Below, in pieces: positions 1 to 5,457 of a stretch of 6,396 nt of DNA. The position numbers and the translations under genes are program-made. The notes beneath the pieces were generated by a model. It saw only the letters and a program-made list of their open reading frames with translations. It did not search any database and was not told the origin of the DNA. The stretch lies in NCBI GenBank assembly GCA_021323555.1, contig JAJONP010000118.1, positions 1 through 6,396 of the forward strand, given 5' to 3'. Positions within the stretch are counted from its first letter, which is position 1, and every line of letters starts with the position of its first letter. The stretch is from Gammaproteobacteria bacterium (GTDB taxonomy: Bacteria > Pseudomonadota > Gammaproteobacteria > DSM-16500).

Positions 1-341
1 TATTTGTTGACATTTTAAGGCTTCTTTTGAGGAGGGATCCAATTTATAAAAATGAGGCCATGCCTGTGCATATTTCTTTTGACCTAATAAAATAGGCGCT
101 AAATTTAGCCTAACCTTGCGATAATTTACCTCTATGCTAATACTTTTTCAAACGCCAGAATAGCTTCATCCCTATTTTCAAGCTGTTTTAGCATAAGCCC
201 TTTATTAAACCAAGCTGCCGCTAAGGCAGGATCACATGCGATGGAAAGTTCGTATTGCTGTAGTGCTTCTATATAATTTTTCTCAGTAGCAAATTGGTTG
301 CCTATTTCCTTATCTCTTAACGCATTGCTGAAAATGAGCAT
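1..341 (-). pseudogene. TPR-repeat protein gene, frameshifted and cut by the window edge
   Basis: The 5' part (341 down to a TAG at 132-134) encodes 69 residues with clear tetratricopeptide pattern: a YIEALQQYELSIACDP helix pair, then AAWFNKGLMLKQL and DEAILAFEKVL. Just where the second repeat should continue, the frame stops. The neighbouring frame is open from there to position 1 and continues the TPR reading naturally (IEVNYRKVRLNLAPILLGQ, then YAQAWPHFYKLDPSS). One missing base near 134-141 explains both halves, so this is a frameshifted gene or a sequencing error; no slippery heptamer was seen at the join. The start ATG (339-341) has AAAAGGAG only one base upstream, an unusually short spacing; an in-frame TAA upstream and no better start codon make it the default choice. 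TPRs bind other proteins; the specific role is unknown. The gene extends beyond the left edge. Confidence 0.75.
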
Positions 342-426
342 ACTCCTTTTGTGATCTATTTTTTGACAGTTTACCTTAATTTCTTAAATTACAGAAAATT
401 CAACCTCCCCATTTTCTATCTGGCAA

Positions 427-455
427 AGTATATCTTAACTTGCCTAAAAAGTAAA
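427..455 (-). promoter_or_regulatory. Candidate sigma-70 promoter for the TPR gene
   Basis: Read on the minus strand, TTTACT (450-455) and TATACT (427-432) are separated by exactly 17 bases, matching the -35 and -10 consensus at four and five of six positions. Transcription would start near 420, leaving a leader of about 80 bases before the TPR gene start at 341. It is assigned by eye only, in an AT-rich background where chance matches are common. Confidence 0.4.
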
Positions 456-518
456 TAATTTTATAGAAGCGCCTAATGAGTAAGCAAAAAAGCCACTACG
501 AAGAGTTCTCTTAATATG

Positions 519-547
519 TTACACATTATATATGATTATGATAAAAT
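519..547 (+). promoter_or_regulatory. Weak candidate promoter for the large repeat-protein gene
   Basis: TAAAAT at 542-547 is a fair -10 element, with an overlapping TATGAT at 537-542. The hexamer 17 bases upstream of the first (TTACAC, 519-524) is a poor -35. A start near 554 would give a leader of about 40 bases before the ATG at 594. The -10 is reasonable; the -35 is not convincing, so an activator may be needed or the promoter may lie elsewhere in this divergent spacer. Confidence 0.25.
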
Positions 548-593
548 GCGCGGATGAAAAGGAATGCCCAAATTTAGAAAATAAGGATAAGAA

Positions 594-3500
594 ATGCTAG
601 TCAAGATTACCCCACAAACAAATGATTTCGTAAAAAAAGGAATCGCGCTTTATGAAAAAGGAAAATATTATCAAGCAATTGGCTATTTTCAAAGAGCGGC
701 AAATAAAGGTAATCCTAAAGGTGTGAGCCATTTAGCTAAGGCATATCATGAAGGAAAGGGCGTCGTAGCAGATCCAGCAGAAGTCAACCGACTGTTTGCT
801 CTAGTCGAAATTGCAGCAAAGCAAGGAAATTCAGTCGCACAAATAGAGTTAAACTGGATGTCTAAAAATGGCTATGGATTTTCTTTAAATAACTCTACAA
901 ATGATGGCACAAAAGCATCCTCCAAAGCAGAGAAAAGCACAAAAGAAACTGTTACCGTTAAACCAGACAGCATCCAGATAATACCACAAGAAAAACAGCC
1001 TGAGGAGAAAATAGTTGAAAAGGAAAAAAATGGCAAAAGGAGCGCTGCGGCTAAATTAGAGCACATTAAAGCATTACGTAAAACTCAAAAAAGCATAAAA
1101 ATAACAGCAAGACTCGCTGAAACCAGATTAAATGTCCTTACCCAAAAGGCCAATCAATACTTAAATAGAAAAGAAAAACTCTCCTATCGAGATAGGCATT
1201 CCCACTTAAAAAAAGAAACCCTGGCCATTAAGCTAGATGAACTTTGTTGTGTAGAACAAAATAAATATGGTTATAAATATATCAAGCATAGAAATTTGGT
1301 TTCGATAAAAAATTTAATACGGGTAAATTGGAATAACTTAAACTTAAGGTTAGTACTAAAGGTTTTGCAGCAAGTCTCTATTATTCAAGAAGGGAAAAGA
1401 AGTCAATGCGTAATAGAAACCATCACCACTTTACTTCTTAAACGATTGTCCAACTTAATTTCTTCGGCAAGATTGTCTAAAGATCTAAGCACCAGTAAAT
1501 TAAGCATTATTTTTAACATGCTTCCTAATTTAAGCGTGTATCACGAGGATTTGAAAAATCTGCATGAAAATTTACTGAGCCATACTACTTTATGGATGCA
1601 AATACACGGGAATAATGAAATAGAATTAAATGTTAGCGCACTCAATACGATTGCGGCATTGTCTTTGCCAGTCGAAGAAGATTTACTTCAAAAGCTTATT
1701 CATCCATTTATTAAAGATTCTGATAACATTGAAAACTTAACGCCTAGACAACTTAGCAATCTATTTGAAGCCTTCGTTTATATTGAATTATCTCTTAAAA
1801 TTAAAATAAAAATTTCCCTGCCAAGCATAGATGCGTATCTTTCAGAGAAAGCACATGATCATTATCCCACCATATCTTTTGCGCAGAAATATATCTATGA
1901 ACAAATTAACTCCTTTCTTCTTCCCCAGTATCAAGAAGAACTCAGTCAGGAGCATTTAGTTGGGCCCTATAGGCTCGATTTAGCAATACCCTCCAAGAAG
2001 ATTGCTTTCGAAACAGACGGCGTACACCATCATAAACTGAATAGACTGCGTTCAAAAGATCAGCTGCGCGATTGGGTATTGAAAAAATATTATAACTACA
2101 CTGTTTTTAGATTTTCAAAAGTATCGTTAAATAATCAGTTCGATTTGATACAAGCCTTGCTTCCTATAGCAGAGTTACTAAAACCCGAGGTCTATACGGC
2201 TGAAAATAAGAAATTATTACCACAGAACAAAGCTGTATTAAAACAAGATTTAATACCCTGCCCACAAGATCCTGTAAACCCCTCTCCACAAATGCAACGA
2301 TTTTATTTTTCTAATAAATCACCTTCAGCCAGAATGCAGAAAAAATTTATTGCCGGCCGCTCTGCTGTTTTTGTTGATCAAAACCGATTGTTTTGTTTGG
2401 TCAAGAGTTCAGATTCTGAACTACCACTAAAGAAATTTAGTATATTATTAAAACAAATCCCTATAAAAAGGTTACTTACTTTATGGAACACAAATGTTTT
2501 TCCCGGAAAAACTTTACCCCAAATAATGCAAAATAAAGTCACACCAGAAAAACTAGAAAGCTTAGAAACCTATATAACTAAGAAACTGAGGTCTGTGTCC
2601 CGTTTAAAAAAAGACTCATCTTTACGTCACGCTGGTTTTTATAGAAAAAAACTCCGCCCTTTTGTGTTTCCTAAAGCACCCTCACTGAAGATGCAGAAGA
2701 AGTTTACTGCGTGCCATTCTTCCATTGCTACTGACCAAAACAGACTACTTTGCTTTATTTATTCTTCTCAGTCTGAGTTACCATTAAAAAAATTTGATAC
2801 CATGTTGAAAAAGGTAGGTGCAGATAGGCTACATATGTTGTGGAATACAAGCACATCCTTTGGAAAGCCCTTGTCACAAAGGTCTCGGTATAAAATGAAA
2901 GCAAAAAAAGTAAAATGCTTAATATCTAATATGGCTATGGATTTAGCCATATCATCCGCTTTGAATCAGGAGGTAACCCCTCCTCAAAAAAGAACGGCCC
3001 ATTCTATTAAGAAAATAGTGCAAAAGCCATCTATTAGTGAAGTGCCACAAGATCTAGATAAGTTTACGCACGTTTCTGATTTATCTAGTCCATCCTCTTT
3101 AAATAAAAGTTCAAATACGGTTCCACACAAGCCCATTAATATGAATATTCCTATGCAAATACAACCACTTCCTATATCGAGAAAAATATCATCCAATATG
3201 AGGAAAAGTTTTGTTACAGGAAAATCTGATATTGCGGTTGATCAGAACCGATTAATTCGATTCCTGGCCAGTTCAAATTCTCAATTGTCGCTAAAGAATT
3301 TTAATAAGTTACTAAAAAAGACTAGCACGGAAAGATTGCGCATTTTATGGGACACGAATACACCCTATGGGGAGCCTCTATCGCAAGTATCACAAGATAA
3401 AATGGAGCCAGGAAAACTAAATTCTCTAAAATCACGTTTGGGGGTAAATCTGACTGCGCCCGCATCTTCCAATCGCTATTCGATGTTTTCCGCAGTAAAT

Positions 3501-4073
3501 TCCGCAAAATCAGTGCAACAACCATTAGTCACTAAATCCGTACAGCCGCCGCCCGCTACTAAATCAGTACCACAGGCCCCTGTTATTAAACCAATACAAC
3601 AGCGCTTTACTTCTAATCAATCAAGTTCTTCAAGCCTACAGCCATTACCATCAGGGCCTATGCAGATAAATTGGAATAATGCACAAAGAAAATTTATGAC
3701 TAGCCAAGATTCTATTGAAACCGATCAGAAACGACTAGTTTCATTTCTCAGAATGTCAGATAAGCAATTTCCATTACACCATTTTAGTTTATTATTAGAG
3801 CGGGTGAATATAAATAGATTGCGCAGTTTATGCGAAAAAAATATCTCAAATGGAAAATCCTTGTTACAAGAAAAGCCCAAAAAAGTAGTACAGGGAAAGT
3901 GGTATAGGCTGCAGAAACGTATAACGGATAATTCAGCTGTATTTGCAAGCCCAGGCGTTGCTGCTTTAAGCACTTCTATCTGTATTTTTTCAGCAACGTC
4001 GCCATCATCTACGTTATCTAATCAATCAAGTTCTTCTTTACACCCCGTAGCGAGAAAAAACACTCTAATATAG
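594..4073 (+). CDS. Large modular protein: Sel1/TPR-like, OPR-like helical repeats, RAP/DUF559-like domain, four copies of a novel repeat
   Basis: 1159 residues. The start is well supported: AAGGA at 583-587 lies 6 bases upstream and an in-frame TAA (588-590) closes the frame. Residues about 10-95 resemble TPR/Sel1-like repeats (AIGYFQRAANKGN, YHEGKGVVADP, AAKQGNSVAQ). Residues 100-210 are Lys/Glu-rich, probably linker or coiled coil. Residues about 298-410 hold helical units resembling octotricopeptide (OPR) repeats, clearest in LTPRQLSNLFEAFVYIEL (382-399). Residues about 430-527 form a RAP- or DUF559-like endonuclease-fold domain: YRLDLAI, KKIAFETDGVHHH with D462, E473 and D475, then a Leu/Arg helix and VFRFS. 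Residues 576-1112 carry four ungapped copies of an unrecognised domain. No signal peptide or membrane segment is seen. In eukaryotes OPR/RAP proteins bind organellar RNA; an RNA-related role here is inference. The gene is visibly more AT-rich than recD2, hinting at separate origin. Confidence 0.9.
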   Translation: MLVKITPQTNDFVKKGIALYEKGKYYQAIGYFQRAANKGNPKGVSHLAKAYHEGKGVVADPAEVNRLFALVEIAAKQGNSVAQIELNWMSKNGYGFSLNNSTNDGTKASSKAEKSTKETVTVKPDSIQIIPQEKQPEEKIVEKEKNGKRSAAAKLEHIKALRKTQKSIKITARLAETRLNVLTQKANQYLNRKEKLSYRDRHSHLKKETLAIKLDELCCVEQNKYGYKYIKHRNLVSIKNLIRVNWNNLNLRLVLKVLQQVSIIQEGKRSQCVIETITTLLLKRLSNLISSARLSKDLSTSKLSIIFNMLPNLSVYHEDLKNLHENLLSHTTLWMQIHGNNEIELNVSALNTIAALSLPVEEDLLQKLIHPFIKDSDNIENLTPRQLSNLFEAFVYIELSLKIKIKISLPSIDAYLSEKAHDHYPTISFAQKYIYEQINSFLLPQYQEELSQEHLVGPYRLDLAIPSKKIAFETDGVHHHKLNRLRSKDQLRDWVLKKYYNYTVFRFSKVSLNNQFDLIQALLPIAELLKPEVYTAENKKLLPQNKAVLKQDLIPCPQDPVNPSPQMQRFYFSNKSPSARMQKKFIAGRSAVFVDQNRLFCLVKSSDSELPLKKFSILLKQIPIKRLLTLWNTNVFPGKTLPQIMQNKVTPEKLESLETYITKKLRSVSRLKKDSSLRHAGFYRKKLRPFVFPKAPSLKMQKKFTACHSSIATDQNRLLCFIYSSQSELPLKKFDTMLKKVGADRLHMLWNTSTSFGKPLSQRSRYKMKAKKVKCLISNMAMDLAISSALNQEVTPPQKRTAHSIKKIVQKPSISEVPQDLDKFTHVSDLSSPSSLNKSSNTVPHKPINMNIPMQIQPLPISRKISSNMRKSFVTGKSDIAVDQNRLIRFLASSNSQLSLKNFNKLLKKTSTERLRILWDTNTPYGEPLSQVSQDKMEPGKLNSLKSRLGVNLTAPASSNRYSMFSAVNSAKSVQQPLVTKSVQPPPATKSVPQAPVIKPIQQRFTSNQSSSSSLQPLPSGPMQINWNNAQRKFMTSQDSIETDQKRLVSFLRMSDKQFPLHHFSLLLERVNINRLRSLCEKNISNGKSLLQEKPKKVVQGKWYRLQKRITDNSAVFASPGVAALSTSICIFSATSPSSTLSNQSSSSLHPVARKNTLI
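1884..2174 (+). other. RAP/DUF559-like endonuclease-fold domain within the large protein
   Basis: Residues about 431-527. The order is an amphipathic helix (IYEQINSFLL), strand YRLDLAI, strand KKIAFETDG followed by three histidines, helix DQLRDWVLKKYY, strand VFRFS. This matches the layout of RAP domains and of the related DUF559/Vsr-like proteins (D, then E-x-D-G, a Leu-rich helix, and a final V-x-R-F/I strand). The OPR-like helices just upstream favour RAP; the retained acidic residues and histidines leave a nuclease possible. The assignment is by pattern, not by a profile search. Confidence 0.65.
2319..3929 (+). repeat. Four diverged protein-level repeats of an unrecognised domain (about 85 residues each)
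   Basis: Units lie at residues about 576-662, 695-782, 864-951 and 1025-1112. All share, without gaps, a basic patch ending in F (585, 704, 873, 1034), then DQNRL or DQKRL exactly 10 residues later (595, 714, 883, 1044), a conserved F 20 residues after that D (615, 734, 903, 1064), an LLK/LLE helix and an RL pair, a W 36 residues after the D (631, 750, 919; Cys1080 in the last unit), then a GK/GEPL turn and a K-L helix. The spacing is identical in all four. Linkers vary from about 30 to over 70 residues and are rich in Ser, Pro and Gln. I do not recognise the family; the pattern looks all-helical. Confidence 0.85.
3507..3590 (+). repeat. Tandem 27-base coding repeat (about three copies)
   Basis: Units start at 3507, 3534 and 3561, with a partial fourth at 3588. 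They encode KSVQQPLVT, KSVQPPPAT, KSVPQAPVI and KPIQ in the linker between the third and fourth large repeats. It is a Pro/Gln-rich flexible spacer, likely length-variable between strains. Confidence 0.7.
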
Positions 4074-4200
4074 GAATAAAGCGCTAACATCAGAAGATTT
4101 TAAGGCTAATAGCATTCAGGAAGCCAAAGCTGCTACCATTATTTATAGTCTTATTCAAAAATGTACTGCTATATATGCCGACTGGTTATATTTGGATTGA
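4069..4200 (+). other. Open stretch after the large gene, possible gene remnant
   Basis: This frame is open for 43 codons between a TAA at 4066-4068 and a TGA at 4198-4200, and reads LTSEDFKANSIQEAKAATII and onward to YADWLYLD. It has no start codon or ribosome binding site. The residue mix looks protein-like, so it may be the tail of a lost gene, but it is short enough to arise by chance. I do not recognise it. The remaining spacer to 4355 is AT-rich, with a 12-base perfect palindrome TTTCATATGAAA at 4230-4241 and no clear terminator. Confidence 0.2.
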
Positions 4201-4355
4201 GCTCTAATCTAGGCCGTCATAAAGTTGCATTTCATATGAAAGTTGGTGTATGAATAAAGAGAACGTACTTATAAGCAACAAATGTTATAAATTAACAAAA
4301 CAAGTTATTATACGATTTTTTATCATTAAAAGATCGAAAAGTTTAACTTAGAGGT

Positions 4356-4517
4356 ATGACATACAACTTCACTCTGTGGCAAGCAGCATCTGCATCCGAT
4401 ACCCAAACATTTTTACTCGTTGGTACGATGTTTCTACTACCGATTATCCTAATGTACACTGCTTGGTCATACTGGGTATTTCGTGGCAAGGTTCGCGCAG
4501 AGGTGGGTTATCACTAA
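4356..4517 (+). pseudogene. cydB: 3' remnant of cytochrome bd-type ubiquinol oxidase subunit II
   Basis: 53 codons remain of a protein that normally has roughly 330-380 residues. The fragment starts FTLWQAASASDTQ, continues with the last transmembrane helix (FLLVGTMFLLPIILMYTAW) and ends SYWVFRGKVRAEVGYH, which matches the C-terminus of CioB-like CydB proteins. Intact CydB pairs with CydA in the inner membrane to oxidise ubiquinol and reduce oxygen. Here nothing upstream resembles the rest of CydB: a TAA lies in frame at 4344-4346 and the preceding sequence is AT-rich and noncoding. A GAGG at 4351-4354 sits next to an ATG, but the spacing is one base, so translation is doubtful. The homology breakpoint is at about 4356-4365. 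It is most likely left over from a deletion, insertion or partial duplication; a lone transmembrane helix would not be a working oxidase subunit. Confidence 0.8.
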
Positions 4518-4548
4518 GCGGCAAATATGCTGTTCGTATTTTGGATTC

Positions 4549-4971
4549 TTAATGATAATGCGACAAGGACAATACGCCCAACTCTTCTTGTAGCAACAAA
4601 GCGCGTCGGGTGATGAGTAAAATACACTCTTCGCCTTCTTTAATCGCCTCCCTAGTGGCCGCAATTTTATCCATTATCTTTACCGCACGTGCCTCGCGAT
4701 CTTTAGAAGGGGGCACTAAACGCCATAATTCTTTCAACGCGCGCAACTGAAAACGCAATTCCTTATTATAGCCAATGATATCGGCGGTGATTCTACCTAT
4801 ACAGTATGAAGATTTTTGCATCTCTTCCTGCACAATTTTTTCAAAATCTTTTAAAAAATGAGGCGTCTCTTGTTTCGTAATGACATTCTTATTACTAACA
4901 ACCCGCAACCCATGAATATTTTTCTTTGCAAAGGTAGATTCATTTTTCTTCAACTTCAGCACTCGTTCCAT
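4549..4971 (-). CDS. Hypothetical protein, 140 residues, mostly helical
   Basis: I do not recognise this protein. AGGAG at 4978-4982 touches the first ATG (4975-4977) but lies 6 bases from the second (4969-4971), so the second is taken as the start, giving 140 rather than 142 residues. The N-terminus is basic (VLKLKKNE, FAKKN); the rest is rich in charged and Leu/Ala residues and probably forms long helices or a coiled coil (EKIVQEEMQKSS, NKELRFQLRALKELW, KIMDKIAATREAIKEGEE, RRALLLQEELG). There is no signal peptide or clear membrane segment. The gene converges on the cydB remnant with 31 bases between them, and its 5' side faces the long spacer before recD2, so it appears to be transcribed alone. 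A real gene is supported by the ribosome binding site and length; function is unknown. Confidence 0.6.
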   Translation of the reverse strand: MERVLKLKKNESTFAKKNIHGLRVVSNKNVITKQETPHFLKDFEKIVQEEMQKSSYCIGRITADIIGYNKELRFQLRALKELWRLVPPSKDREARAVKIMDKIAATREAIKEGEECILLITRRALLLQEELGVLSLSHYH

Positions 4972-4977
4972 TTCCAT

Positions 4978-4982
4978 CTCCT
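4978..4982 (-). promoter_or_regulatory. Ribosome binding site that selects the second ATG
   Basis: AGGAG on the minus strand directly abuts the upstream ATG (4975-4977) and lies 6 bases from the next in-frame ATG (4969-4971). Normal spacing is about 5-9 bases, so initiation at 4971 is the better reading for the hypothetical protein. Confidence 0.55.
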
Positions 4983-5172
4983 GTGTAACGTTAAGCTATC
5001 TTCTATAACAACTCTATCCTAAAGCGTCCCTGCCAGTGGGCCTAAATGTATTATTGTGTATATATCCTGAACACATGACACATATTAGAGCAATCCTCTC
5101 ACTATTACAAGATATGAAAATCATCTATGAGAACATATTTAGGCTGAAAATAGCCTTCTGAAACAGTCGGTT

Positions 5173-5210
5173 GGGTACAACAAGAGCGGTTAAAACCGCT
5201 TGGGCTACCC
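5173..5210. repeat. Imperfect palindrome, possible dispersed repeat element
   Basis: A 38-base inverted repeat: outer arms GGGTA and TACCC, inner arms CAAG and CTTG, and a perfect core AGCGGTT-AA-AACCGCT, with a three-base mismatch and a two-base bulge between the halves. It lies mid-spacer between two minus-strand genes and no T-run follows it, so it is unlikely to be a simple terminator. Its GC-rich, imperfectly symmetric form is like REP/MITE-type intergenic repeats. Copy number cannot be judged from one window. Confidence 0.45.
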
Positions 5211-5431
5211 CGTGCTTTGAGAGATTTCGTACAAAATGGCCATCAATTAGGCCTATTTTTTCATTTTTTAATATTAACCCTGCTAAAATGGCAGTGCTAC
5301 TATTTTATGAGGATAATCATGCAGTTAGGTAAAATGAAAGTGTATGGCGGCACTGCGTATTGTATACGCTTCGTATAGATAGACAAATTGTTTGAGTTAT
5401 ACTCATAGCAGTTTATTTTTAAGTGAGGTGT

Positions 5432-5447
5432 TAGGCTTTGAGCCCTA
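5432..5447 (-). terminator. Weak hairpin just downstream of recD2
   Basis: On the minus strand TAGGGCT-CAA-AGCCTA folds into a six-base-pair stem with one bulged G and a three-base loop, 10 bases after the recD2 stop. There is no U-tract directly after it, only an A-rich stretch with scattered T, so this is at best a poor intrinsic terminator or an RNA 3'-end stabiliser. Confidence 0.2.
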
Positions 5448-5457
5448 GGAGTAGGGA

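Larger units (their letters stand above)
4983..5457. other. Intergenic region with several inverted repeats, no convincing gene
   Basis: This stretch separates the 5' end of the hypothetical gene from the 3' end of recD2. It holds small inverted repeats at 5141-5156 (AGGCT/AGCCT), 5173-5210 (listed separately), 5355-5369 (GCGTAT-TGT-ATACGC), 5393-5405 (TGAGT-TAT-ACTCA) and 5432-5447 (TAGGCT/AGCCCTA, one bulge). GGCC pairs at 5238-5253 followed by T runs at 5256-5267 give a weak terminator-like shape on the plus strand, but with no gene to serve. The frame 5154-5378 (plus) is open for 74 codons and contains an ATG at 5319 with AGGA at 5310-5313 that would encode only 19 residues; I do not call it a gene. 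No clear promoter for the hypothetical gene was found. Confidence 0.5.

Noticed and set aside
132..140. Programmed ribosomal frameshifting in the TPR gene
   Set aside because: No slippery heptamer is visible at the junction; simple mutation or sequencing error is more likely.
2768..3973. Several minus-strand open frames of 60-82 residues
   Set aside because: They lie antisense to the repeat units of the large gene and have Cys/Phe/Ile-rich composition typical of antisense frames.
4467..4664. 65-residue minus-strand open frame ending inside the cydB remnant
   Set aside because: It overlaps the better-supported 140-residue gene in another frame, lacks a ribosome binding site and resembles no protein.
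5238..5267. Plus-strand terminator-like GGCC pair followed by T runs
   Set aside because: The stem has only four pairs and there is no plus-strand gene upstream to terminate.
5141..5447. Series of inverted repeats considered as a CRISPR array or integration site
   Set aside because: The repeats differ from each other in sequence and spacing, and no direct repeats, cas genes, tRNA or integrase are present.
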